This document shows positions 33,081 through 46,102 of a stretch of DNA of 64,000 nucleotides, piece by piece (positions within the stretch are counted from its first letter, which is position 1; each line of letters starts with the position of its first letter). The notes below the pieces were generated by a model. That model had not been told where the DNA came from, searched no databases, and saw nothing but the letters and a program-made list of their open reading frames with translations. Source of the DNA: Ceriagrion tenellum (taxonomy: Eukaryota > Arthropoda > Insecta > Odonata > Coenagrionidae); NCBI GenBank assembly GCA_963169105.1, contig OY720633.1, positions 34,674,795 to 34,738,794 on the forward strand, in the 5' to 3' direction. Both the position numbers and the translations under genes were made by a program.

Positions 33081-35693
33081 ACCATGGAAAAATTCCTTAA
33101 AGTAAGCATATCGACGATTAATTTTATCTCTCCAGGAGAATTCCAAGCCCTTTTTAAGAAATTCACTTGTATTATTTTATGTTCCAAGAAAAAATAGTGA
33201 TTTTTATTAGTTAAAAATAGTTATTTCATGCAGTAAAGTCTCCTTAATGTGAAATACATTGTGATGAAATTTCAATCTGGTGAAGTGAGCAATGCAGTCC
33301 ATTGATGTCCACCCATCAAATTAGGCATTTGTGCTTAAAACATTCTGTTTGGGGAAATAGTAAAAGATTTGATATACGTAAATATCATTTCAGTCATGGT
33401 TTCATATCCATTCAAAGCTCATGTCATATTGTAGAGTGAATTATATGGTATAAATTTCTCTTGGCTTTCCTAAATGGTGGACTTAGCTAATAATTTTCTC
33501 AATGAATGGCTGGGTATGTATGATATCTTACAAAATTGGCTCAAACTCTCCATTTTGATTTTGTTTTATTTTTAATTTTAAATTATGTTTTTTGTAAATA
33601 AACTAAAAATGTTGTTGGATTCAATTAACAACCCGTTCTCTACTGCATGAAAAAGTAGTCCTATGATTTAGCGTAAATTAGCATTGGTAAAAAATTTCAA
33701 TTATGATCAACCCAATGGTTGCCATGTGCATCCAATTATAAGTCCCAAATATAAGTTCTGGCTTTATGGGTTGTCAAAAGTTCAAGATGATGGGTTATTT
33801 TCGAGCCTGGAATGAGAAAATCACTCTAATTCCTTGACTAATAGTGCAAAATAATAGAGAAAATTGGTTTTAATGCACCAGCATTACTAATTATCAGTGT
33901 ATAGAGTCTCAATTGTGAATGATTTATGTTTTTTTATTATTTTATTCATCTATCTTCATGTTGATGTTCAAACATGTTTTGCACCTTGTTAAATACATAA
34001 TGCAACCTGACTATTCAGCAGTGCTATAAAAATTCTCTATCTTGTGGGAACAACTGAGGTACCTGCCAAAACTTAACGCAAGACTTAATAATTTTTCTTA
34101 TGTATTCAACATCAGATTGAAAAGTTGAACTTTTTATCCACTCATCTTTTAACTTTACAATAATTTCCCTTTATGATAATATTTTACAGCCCCGTAAAGG
34201 TGCCGCAAAAGCTTAATTCAACCTGGTATAATGTCATATTATGAATATTTCTCATGGACTAGATTTAAAATCTTGTTATTTTGTATCTTACACTGATTGA
34301 TTTGATAGAAGTTAGTGATATGAGAGTAAATATTAGTTGCTGACATAATTTTCATACCACCAATTAAAAAAATTATGGTTAAATTAAGGCACAGAATTTG
34401 GGCTTAGTGGAGATAAAAATGAAAAATAACTCTTAAGAAGGAATATGTAAAAGAAATCTATATGTGCATATTTAGAAGTTGTGCTCATCGGTTCATATCA
34501 ATGAAGGTCATTAATGCTAGGGCCTGATTTTCTTAAAGGCCACCTTACAGATGATATGGAAGAGAATAACAGTGCCTACAATTCTTTATAGTGAATTTCA
34601 CTGTAGTGAAATGTTAAATATTTTGGTCCCAACCAATTCTCTATACAGACACTTAACTTTATCTGAACTTAACAAGAAATTTGATAGCAGTGTGTGCATT
34701 ACTGATGTTGTTTATCAAGGGCTTCAAAAACATGATATTATTTGTAGTCTAAAAAGGTGAAAAGCTACAAATGTCCTCAAGCAGAATTATATCACTGATA
34801 TCTTGCTTTTGATTCCAAATGGACCTTGATTATAACTTTCGTGTGATCCCTAATTCTATGCTAAGCGATTCTGTATTTTGCTCTCAATGCATTAGTGAAT
34901 TGTTGTGCAGGAAAGGCTTTCTAAAATCTTTTCTCTTGTGGCTCTTGAGAGACATTTTTATATTTCCAAACCTTAAATGTTAGCTCTAAAAAAGATGTTA
35001 TAGCTGATATGTACGTATGTTAATGAAGATGTAGTTTAATGCAAGGTTGTTGGTAGAATGAGGCAGTTGGCTTAGAGTTAACATATTCATATAGTTTCAG
35101 CAAATGGAAACTAATGTAAGTAATTTCTTTGAAGATACCCTCAATTCCATCATTAATTCATTTGAAATTAATTTAGCTTTTATATTCTGTGGCCTACTTC
35201 AGAAATCAGATTTTTCATTTTGGCTACCAAATGGCTGATCATTTTCATCTGATCACCAATAAAAATTGTCATTGGCAAATTATGATTGGGGTGATTCTTA
35301 ACTAAGTACATATATTGCAACTCAAAACATGATAGCATATTCAAAAGCTGGAAATCCTGGTTTTATATCATCCATTCATAGCATGGTGTAGATTTTAATT
35401 AGGTTGAAGGAGTTCAAGTAAACATGTTAAATTTATCAATTTTTATTGATCTCTCGTTCTCAATGATAGGATTAAAATTTCTGACAGTGAAATAATTTAG
35501 CTATTGATCCAATTGTGAGCCATCTTCAGATGAATATTTGAGGATGTGATTTTGGAGTACTGGAAGGTACAATGCCACTCAAATCTTCCTGACCTCTGTA
35601 GGCCATTGGTTAGGTGAAATCAATATGAAATAATTTTCTCCACTGTAATTTTAGATGTTTTCCTGATAGTGCTTCATTTATCTTTAATCAATT

Positions 35694-37233
35694 ACAGTAA
35701 TGTGCTGATAATCCATGGTAATCGAAGGGAAGATGCATTTTATGACTAATCGTGAAGGGTAATCCATTCATGCTCAATCTATACTGAAAATATTAGCCCA
35801 AATATAGCCTTGATATGATTATAAGCCTCTCCTTTCCCCAACTTTCAAGTCTCACTTGTGGGAAAAAATTGTCACCTACTACTAGCATCATTCTTTTCAG
35901 GTAAACCCTTTTTTTGTCAAAAGTAGAATACGCACCTGAGTTAGATGCTTATCAGTTTAGCTTGAATTTTTTATATCTAAGAAGGGAATGAAATACTCAA
36001 CTGCTTGTTACTTTTTAATGCAGGTACATAATGAAACATAGGTGTTAACTTTTGCAATGCCCATACATAGCCCCAATCACTTTTTATGGCAGATATTTTG
36101 TCAAAGAAGGGGGACTAATATTGAGACAAATTCAGTGGTTGTGGCCTTGGTTTCAGTGCTATGCTTGCTCAGTCTTCTGTTCATATTTTATCAGATCAAT
36201 TAATTTTTTCCTGCCATTTCCCATATTAGGTGATCAATTGCATGCATGTACTTCTTCAAAATATTCTCAAACTAATGTATGTTGGTATTGTACATTTAAA
36301 ATGTCCCATCAATTCATGGAACATTGTGAATCTCATTCTAGTATGTTCATATCATCCCTTTTGTATATCCGCACTTGAAATATTTGCCTAGCCGTGAGTT
36401 TTTATGTTCATGATCACTACGTATCATGCTCATCCTGAGGTATCTGAGGCTATGTTGATCCGAAAAACTTGACCCGATTTTTTTTCTTAATGTCTGAACT
36501 TGGGTCAAGGTAGTTGATGCACACTTCCACAACTGCAGCTTGTTGGAGCCCAACTTGTCCTCCACAAGTTATAACTACGCACATATTTCTATGGGGGTGG
36601 ATAAGGGATCTCATCATTAGTTCTTGGGAACTGTTTCAAAATAACTGTTAACATAGCTGTTTATTGTCAGTGTTTTCCAGTACCAAAATAATGCACAATT
36701 GTAGCATGCTGAGAATGTACTGGGTAGTACACTGCAGCTTTTGTCACACCAGCAGGAAAATTTTTTTCGCACACTTCCAGTAAATGTATCACCTTGAAAT
36801 CAACATCACTCCTACATAAAACTACGTACTTTTACTCTGCCCAACCTTAGAGAAAACAAATCAAGGCCACCGACTACCTCTAAACTCACACACATGACGC
36901 TGCAGTAGTACTGCGGTTATTTGAGGCCTGACTGACCCAGTTCAGTAATAACTGAGGTACATAACACATCTAAAAAAAAGGCGGTGTGTCAAACAGTTTT
37001 CCAGGGATTAGGTATAGGCCTCTCGTGGGGCATGCAGAAAGTGAGGCCACGCACCAAGAGTAGATTAATTTGTAGAGTAGTTATTTCATTGAGTAAAATC
37101 ATTACTTAACTTCACTTTTCATGTCTTTATTTGTATAAAATTTTAACGTGTGTACAGTATATTTCCACAAAAGTCTGTATTATCTGAGGTTATTCAGGGC
37201 CACATTAGCTTGGATAATCATGGCTTTACCGTA
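35694..37233. mobile_element. Possible Tigger-like DNA transposon fossil
   Basis: The left end is TA-CAGTAATGTGCTGATAATCC. The right end, inverted, is CAGTACGGTAAAGCC followed by ATGATTATCC. The shared CAGTA start and TGATAATCC/TGATTATCC resemble Tigger ends. No transposase reading was secured and the right TA is absent, so this is weak. Confidence 0.25.
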
Positions 37234-40200
37234 CTGACCTCCTGACTTCACTGTTCATGGTACGCTTATTAATTGTTATAGCCAAATATTTTATGAGCTT
37301 CTGTTACCTCCTTTCATAAAGCATAAGTAGCAAAGCTAAGGTAAAGCCATATCCAAAAGAAAAAAACTATGAAATCATTGTTTTTTGCTTTTGAAGTCCA
37401 TTTGGGGCATCTAATTATGAGGCATTGTCATATATTTTTTAATGTATTGCACACCGTATTGATACCTCTGTCAGAGTCGACTGTTTAATCGGCAACTGAA
37501 TCTCCCTTCAATGTACTTTCAATTATGTTCATCTATTCAGAAATGTTTCGCTTGACTTCTTCTTTCCTTAGGGTTAGGACATTTTGAAGTAATAATTATG
37601 CTGAATGAAACTCGGCAAGTACATACAACATTGCCACAGAAGCATAATTATCTTGCTCTCCCAGGATGCACCAACATGGTGCAACCCAGATGTTTAGCAC
37701 CAGTTTAGTGTGCTCACTGTTATGTAGCACTGTCAAGTGAGTGTAATTCAATAACCTGCTGCTGGAAAACCTTAAGATTCAGCAAATCTACCAATTTACT
37801 TCTCTAGCGTGGCTGGGAAAAAAAGCTATGCCAAGTGGATGAGTAGATAGTTTGGATGAAGGCTTGTTGGAAGATCAAAAGGTCAAATCAGAGAATCAGT
37901 TCTCTTCTATATTTTACTGTGTGCCAGAATTTTTACTGGCAAATTTAGGTTGAATTCAATCTTACTGCTAACAATTACTGTCTCTGTCCATAGACAAAAA
38001 AATACAGTTGAAGTTAACCTCATTATTTAACCGAGATTAGCCTTATATACAGAGGTTTCTGATGTTAGTCACATCTCTAATTTTCATGTGAGGAAGTTTT
38101 TCAGGGTTCTAATGTGTGGTTTCTAAGGTAAGTGATACATATTATGCTGCTTTAGCTTGATTCAGTTGGACGTAAACTTAAAATGAGTTGTATTGTCTCT
38201 CATCATTGATAAAATTAATTTGGTAATTTACCCTTCTAATTTACAATGCTGCCTGTGAATTCATACTTTGTATCATGATGAAATTCATGAGTTGTATAAT
38301 GTGTTGTCCAAATTCTTCCTCAAGCAGTAAGCTATATTGATACCAAAGTTTCTCCATGTTTTGTATCAACCTAGTTATTATGTTTATAGTGTGAAGTTAG
38401 TATGCCTTATAGAAGGAGAGGAAGGAATTACCTGAGGGGAAGAACATGCATGAAATTACACAACATTGATATACCAGTAGTTTTATTGGTGGCAGCCCTG
38501 TTAAATCATTCAAAACACCATTTTTTTCTTTTGTGTTTGTTTAGTTTTTGTGACAAAGGGATGTCCATACCTATTTTAGAATTTCTTATGGCTACATTGA
38601 CCATAATGAGGTAGTTGAGAGACTTATCACTAATTATATTTTATCAGTTTTATGAAATCATTGGAGTCCCATTATCAACTTGAAGGAGGAGAAAAAGGTA
38701 AAAAGGCATGTCTTTAAGTATTTCATTGTACTCTTTTATCCAAAATTACCAGCTTTCATTGGCTATTGTCAGTTACTCTCGGACCATTCCTTCCTCTAAA
38801 AAAGGAAAAACTACTGCAATGTGTTGGGGGCACCATGGAGTTTAATCTATTATAATATGTTGGTACATAGAGTATGTACTGCTGGAGAGGATCCTGTTTA
38901 CCTTACAGCATAGGTAGCCTATCCTTTAGTTATGAAGAATAATCTGAAGTTGAAGTTTGTGATCATTAGTGTTTTATGTTCCATGTACTGTGATTTCGTC
39001 AGGAATGAATGTCAGCTATTTGACATATTGTTGAAAACTTGAGAAAAAATCTGTGAATAAGACTCATAGACCCAATGATGTAGCTGCGCAAGATGTCACT
39101 ACTACCAACAATATATATAATGTTTCAAAATGTCTCTTGAATCATGTCAAATTGGTTAACACATGCGTATATTATTATGGTATAATTGTTACCTCTTGCC
39201 AGGAAGTATGCATTATCAGCATTCATGTTTAGTTTTAAGTTATAATAATAGGTGTTCGAGCATTTGTGTGTACCAAATAAAACGTACTATGTCACTAAGG
39301 AATTTTCTTCTTGCTACAGACCAAGAAAATTTTTGGTATGAAGAAAGACATACATGGATTATTACAGTATTTCCCAGCCTATAAGACCCAAAAATGTGAT
39401 CAAAAATCGGCCTATGCCTTGTGGGCTGAGGGTATATTCATTATTTTTTTCAAAAATCTAAGCTGAATAATTGCAGTGCATATTACGGGTCAGCAAATAC
39501 AATATTAGAATCATGGATTTAATGAAGTTAATTGTGGCAGATGTATGTGCACCTTGATTACAATAAAATAGTTATACTTTACATGGTCTTTTCTTAAAAA
39601 CTGTTAGGAAACTCCCAGCATTGTGTGATCAGAAACAGCTCATAGCCAATGAAGTAAAATTTTCTATAAATTGTTCTACGGTGTAGCTTGTGAAAGTATG
39701 ATTATTCATTCATAAACATTAAGCTGCAGTTCCCAGACCCTGGAATGTATAATTTTAGGTGTGACTTTTGAATAATAAGGATATCTGAGTGAATGAACAA
39801 TGTTTCATTTAAAGGTAAATATCTTTAAGAATATGATTGATTTTTTTTTCAATTTAAGGGGTGCAATTTTTTTGTAATAAGAGGCAATGCAGTTTTTTTC
39901 ACTTCAGCAATGTTGAGCAATGCTCTTTTAATTTTGATAATTCCTGTAGTAATTTTCTTTTGCTGATTTTAGAACAGTGTTAAATTCTATTTTGGGAAAC
40001 ATGGAATGGTTGGTTCAGGTTTTTTGGTAAGTGAAATATGAGTACAAGTTCAGAAAAATGAGTCACTCAATTGTGACCTTTTCTCTTTTACAAAGGGAAA
40101 CAAAATGTTCTTTTCGCTAGAAATTTGCTCAAAAAGAGGTTTCCTGGACCTCTGATTTCTTAATTTAATGCCTAGAACCTTATCCGGACTATGATTCCTT

Positions 40201-40494
40201 ATTCCATACAATTTCTTGTATTTCTTAAGAAAATGATTCTTGTGAGATGCGATGTTCAATCTGGGATGGTGCTCATAGGCGCTAATGGTAGTGCTGTAAG
40301 AAAGCCACTATAATGGAAGATATAAAACTTTTCAAATGCTACTTTGCCTCCCTTAATATTCAGAATTCTTTAAGTGCGTGTTTCATGATGGCATACATTT
40401 ATCATGGCAGCTAGTTCGTTGAAAAATTGCCTTTGGAATAAGGAATTATGGTTTGCTTAGAGGTCCACCCATATACATGGAAAGTTGAAGGGGA

Positions 40495-40575
40495 TCAGGT
40501 TGGTGCGGTGGCTCTACTGCTAGCTTTCCAACTGGAGGGCCAAAGTTTCCATTCCAGCTATGGTAGAGAAATTTT
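40495..40575 (+). repeat. SINE-like tRNA-derived head
   Basis: GGTGCGGTGGCTCTACTGC, then GTTTCCATTCCAGC about 35 bases on, fits degenerate A and B boxes. A similar B-box-like TTCAATTTGC occurs near 40840. Confidence 0.25.
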
Positions 40576-43500
40576 AGTAGTATCATGATTCCTACTTGAG
40601 TACTATGTGGAGAGTTCTTTTAGTAAAATGGTTCACTGGTATGGGACATTGACTTTGTTGGACCCTTTGGCATCTTTCGCTGATAACAGGCTAATTCTAG
40701 TATCAGGTTTCCCTTGATTCTTTCCCTGTTTATCCTCATCTAATCCTACCTTTGCCAACCTACCCTTAATGGGGCAATTGAGCTCAATTGTTGTTGTTTG
40801 CTTCCCTAATAACCTACATACCAGGAAGCTGAAGGTTCACAGTTCAATTTGCAATCCTGGAAATCTTTACTCTTAAGCAACTTTGAATGAATTTCTCCCT
40901 TTATATTGTGACTGACCCTAAATTTTTTCTTGGATATTTCTAATTGAATAAGCATTTGCTCTGTCCTCCATACCTGTGTTGTGTTCGACTGCCAGTCTAT
41001 TAGTGTTACTTATGTGCTTTTTCATTGCTTGCTAGTCCTGATATTTCAAACCACCTTGCTCAAAATTTATTTGCTATTTGATCTACTGTTGCTGTTAGCT
41101 AGTTAGCCTCTCTGTAATCTAGTGATGAATAGGATCCTGAATGAAGGATTTAAATCATAATCACACAAATTTTACTTGACATTATTAGGGTACTTGTTAA
41201 GTATTGGCATAAATTCTGCGTCTATATGTATATTTTAACATACATGTTGCATAAATGAGTATTATGCACAGGCATTGGGGAAATAGTATCGTTAATTTTT
41301 TATTGTGGGCAATGATAGTACTTGGAAGTAGATGAATACTAAAGGTAAAATTTGTATACTCAAGCCCATAAACACATTCCTGTCTCTGCAAAAAGGCTGA
41401 TTTGTTTCTAATTGGAAACTTCTTTGATTCTCATTTGATATTCTAAAAACTTGTTGCGAGTCTGTTTTGCAACTCTGTCATACTCTCTTACTGGATTTTC
41501 TTAAGTTGCTGCTGTCATTTTGCTGTGTGTCATTACCTAACTCTCATTTCTAATTGATTTGTACCGACTCATGCCTGTGACGTAAATCTCTCTTGGATCT
41601 AACTGGAGTGATTATTTCACTTTTCAGCAGGGTTGCAATTGTAGTGAAAGGTAGCTTTGCACTGTCATTCAAATAATTTATAAGGCTTTTTCAAGAGAAA
41701 TATTATTCTCTCAGTACTGGCATGCAAAGGTTATAATTACTGATAAATTAGGCAGTTAGAAATAATTGTCAGCTGTAAATAATTTATCAATTCCAAGACA
41801 GAAATACTAAAACTATGGAAATTCCCTCATAAGCAGTCATGTTTGTCTATTGAAGATCTGGCTCTGAATCCAAAAATAATGTGACTAGTTCTGAAAAAAA
41901 CCCTTCTTCACTATTCATTCTCTAGGAACTTCTTGTCATTTTTGAATTCTCTGGCATAAAATCAGGCCATCATACTCATTTTGGATTGTAGTTTTTGATA
42001 CCTTTAATGGTGATTTCACTCTATAAATTAATCAATATTCTCCCCCCGTTAATTGTATTTTATTTATAGGATGAAGTACCCAGGGTATAGCACATATCGT
42101 AGTGTTAAATATAACATTATTTGAAAATGTTAAGTTTGGAACTATCTTCCTTTTTTCATATAGTGAGTTCAATGACGAAATGTTCCTTGCACTGTGTTTT
42201 CTGTTCTTGGAAGCCATGCATATATAATCTCGTGTGCATGACTCTCATGATTGACAATCATCATGATATGTTGATATTTTATGCAACTTAATCGAACATT
42301 ATTGGTTGCTCATCCGTGGCTAATTAGTTCCTTAAATATTGAATATGAAGAAGAGCGAATTTTTCAGAAAACTGTTATTAATTTCCATCAAGAAGTAGAA
42401 ATTCAAGTAACTCTATTCCCTAATTCACTTATTTATTTAATACTTTGACTCTTATAAATATTATCTTTGAATTGTTCATAGGATAGGTATTTTTAATGAT
42501 TTACTATTTATGTTACAGTAACATTCATCGTGGTCTGCATAAAATTAATATTAGTAAATTCTTTGGTTCTTGTAATATTCTCTGTGGTTATTTCAGCATT
42601 ATTCCACAGAATATGGTAGATAATGGATGATGCACTCTTTTGCAGTGAGACAGCTCTTTCGTCAGATGGCATGCATATTTTGGTTACATTGATGCTAAAG
42701 AATGTTGCATGTATTGTTCTCTTTATCATTTCAGGCCCTGAGAAGTGCATGCCCTCTGTAAGAGATTTGCTGATGCTGGTGGAAATGATGAAATGTACCC
42801 GACCTTTGAAGCCTGCTTTGCCTGCTGCTCTTGTTTAACCTTCAAATTGTGTATAAGTGCTAAATATAAGGAAAACGTCCTGCATGTTAGGTGACTGAAG
42901 ACAATCTGCACTAACTCCCTAGCTTTCATTGTCCTTAAAATCATTGTTCTCTAGCAGCGATGATTACATTAAACAGAGTAGTGTCTACTTTTTGTGAATA
43001 TAGTTGGATAATCTACAACATAGCATTCCGCATGCAACTTTTCTATTTTATTAAAACTCTTCATTGTGTCTGAAGTGTACAGTGGCAGCAGCAGCAAGAA
43101 ATATCAAAAGCTTTAATTTGTAAATTTATTAGACCTTATAACTCTGTTCTTTGCATCACTTTTTAATCTTGATTTTTCTTATCTGAATACATCCAAACGC
43201 ATGACCCATTTATGATGGGTTCCATGTAGTGCTGATTATCTTCAATAATATTTTTCACATACCTATTGACATCTTTAGAAACAAGAGGGATATTTTTCCA
43301 TCTCAAGAAACTATATATTTATCTCTATTTATTCAGGATATTCTACTCAGTATGGTTTTCAATGGCATGCTCTAATGTAGACTTTCTAGACATCTGCCTA
43401 TATTAGTCAGTTTATGTTGGAGTTTGCATATCGTTTACATAAACTAATTGTACAAATAATATTTTCATGTGCATCTTACCTTAATTTTTTACCTCTAGTC

Positions 43501-44102
43501 ATTCACTGTTTTCAGTATATTTCCAGCTATGTCAGCATAGTCAAAACTATTCATTCTTAGATATAAGGAATGCATTTTGTGTTATGCAAATACATTCTCC
43601 ATTAATTCCATGGATGGTGTTGTCAAGCTTAATCTAAATTATATGATTAATAACCAGTGTGGAAGTGCCCAATTTGTCCAAAAATAGAAGCCCCATTGTA
43701 ATTTTGGGCCCAAAGCATTGCTTAGTTCCATTTCCATGGCTTTGAACAGTAAGGTTAGCTCTTTCAGAGGCCCATCATTAGTTTTTTATGTTAGTTATTT
43801 ACAGAAAATGCATAAAATATATTTTTGTGAAGAATTATTGGGGAAATAATTAGCAACTCAAATGTTATAGTAATAGAAAGAAAACATTACCAAATATTTT
43901 TAGCGAATTAGTTTTCAATAAAAAATTTCACTTTCAGTAACAATTTTATATTAAATTACGTTCTCTTTTATATGTGATCACTCCTTTAAGTTTGAATAGA
44001 TAGTATAAGTAGAGCTTGGGTGAGAGCTTCGGGCCTTTTCTCAGCCACCCAGTTTTTATTTGGGTGAGTCCTTCCGGGAGAACTGTCATTGCATGGGGCT
44101 GT

Positions 44103-44340
44103 AAGTGAATACCACTGTAAGATTTAAGGCTTTCTTGGCGAATGCTTAGAATGTAAAGCTCTTGGGTTTCCAACTGGATGATAGTGGTTTGTGACACCAA
44201 CGTTTCGAAGGCATAGTCTGCCATCATCCTCAGGGTAATTGCCCTGAGAACGATGGCAGATTATGCCTTTGAAACATCAGTGCCACAAACCACCATCACC
44301 CAGTTGGAAACCTGAGAGCTTTGCAGTGAATATCACTGTT
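44103..44340. repeat. Long palindrome with hairpin motif
   Basis: Arms 44158-44235 and 44241-44320 are inverted copies, about 85% alike, around a 5-base centre. Each arm, read from the centre outward, has CCTGAG, GATGATGGCA or a variant, a 4-5-bp hairpin (GGCA/TGCC), then GAAAC and later CACAAACCA. CAGTGAATATCAC-like words flank both sides. Confidence 0.8.
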
Positions 44341-46102
44341 TCTTGGACCTTAAGAAGGTTGTGTTACTCCCTAATTCAATCCTCAATCAGTAGCAACCTG
44401 CTTGGAGTCACTCTGCACATTTAGGGCCATAAGGTTTTGCACAAGCTCTACCAATTTCAAATAGTTAGCTTTTTAGTTTTGTTCCTCCATGGCCCATGTT
44501 GGTCAGTTTACAAACATGTTAGTAATTGAAAAAACTTGATAAAAAATTCTCATAGGCTTTAATTTCTTGGTGAATTATTGTTTTTAAAATATAAAAATAT
44601 TTGAAGGAGGACAGCAGTGCTCTAATATGACCAAACTAATCAATTAAATGTGGAGAGGACTAAGTTTCAGAAGAAAGAGAGAAATTTTAAGGTGATTTAA
44701 TGAGGCTCTCTTCAGCCTTAAGAGTATTTTGTTACTACTTTTTGTTAAACATTGATCTTAGCTTTAACATGAATGAATGCATTGATATCTAGTCCAAGTG
44801 AAGATTGAATGGCTAGAGAAAGGTGAAATTCACCCTGAAATCATATAGGTCTTATGTGGAAAACGGAGGAAATTATAAAATCTCTGGTTATGATGAAAAA
44901 TTACATCAAAGCCACTAAAAACACTCTGTAACCTTATTATGAGAAGTACTTTGCTTCCCTATTACAGTTTTGGATTTCTGCTTCACTTATTTTCTCTGGA
45001 CCACCCCAATGTTTCTTTCAACTTCAACTGTTTTCTCTGTACGATTCCTTGCTATGTTCCTTCCTTGCTTTAAATTAGTAAAAATAAAATAAAATGCCTT
45101 ATGCTTAAGATTTACTCCTAAATATAAGATAAGGTGACAAATATGCTTTCATGGACTTGTATTGTCAACGTTACTGAGTTGGAAGTGAATAGTATTAGTG
45201 AGGAAACCTCAGACTAGGAGGCTGCTCTCTTCATCTGAAAACCATGCAAAGCAGCGATGGACAATTTCATTCCATTCTCAAACTTGTTCCTTTTGTTCTT
45301 GTTCACTGAAAGGAACAAGTTAATTGATTCATTCCTATTTTTGTCAGAGGTATCCATGTTAAATGCACTTCAACATGTTGTAATGCACCATGGAGTTAGC
45401 ATTTAAATTCAATATTTTCTTGGAAGCCACTTTGTACTCATGATAGCTTTTGCCATCAAGTATTATTTTGCCATACCTATTAGAGTAATGGACACCGGAA
45501 TATGTAATTTTTTTAACCATGCTTTTATGTCTTTTGAGTATGGAATGTACTTCTGGAACTGTTTTAATAGTAGAAATCACAGTGACACTTGGTTTTGGTT
45601 GTGTTCTTTAAAGTTGAGCAATAAAGTTTTAGCTGATGCCTGCACTCAGTATTCAGGCATTTTGTTTACACAATTTTGTATCATTTTTGTTTCCCTTTAT
45701 TATTGGGGTTGTCAATGTTGTTACCTCAATAGCTTAAGGTGAAACGTTACTATCCTAGATTTATACTGTTTTAAAGGCATGAAAGAGAAAACTTAGGAGC
45801 ACTTTGCTTTGATTAGATGTCTGCAGCGATCATCATTTTCCATTGAATAGATGAGTGATAAGATTTGAAGGGGAATTATTGGCAAATATTTTTAAGCTAC
45901 TTACATCAATGACCACAAGTTTGATGCTTGAGCGTGAAACACTGAATAAAATATAACAATATGCAATAAAATGTGATGTATGTTTAATATTTTTCATCAA
46001 TTAACAGAGCATTAGTAAGGCAACTGAAGGAAGAGTAATTGCTGTCATGATTACTAGCACTCTCAAAAATGTTGTTGTATGAGGTCTAATTAAATCCCTT
46101 GG

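Larger units (their letters stand above)
29807..46102. other. Gene-free stretch with scattered repeats
   Basis: No ORF here has recognisable domains or convincing splice context. It contains the palindromes at 32.9-33.1 and 44.1-44.3 kb, SINE-like pieces, and a doubtful Tigger-like fossil at 35.7-37.2 kb. The rest is AT-rich sequence in which I see nothing specific. Confidence 0.5.

Noticed and set aside
39367..39445. TA-CAGTATTTCCCAGCCTATAAGACC as a DNA transposon end
   Set aside because: It resembles known CCGGCGTATAAGACGC-type ends, but no opposite end was found, so no element is called.
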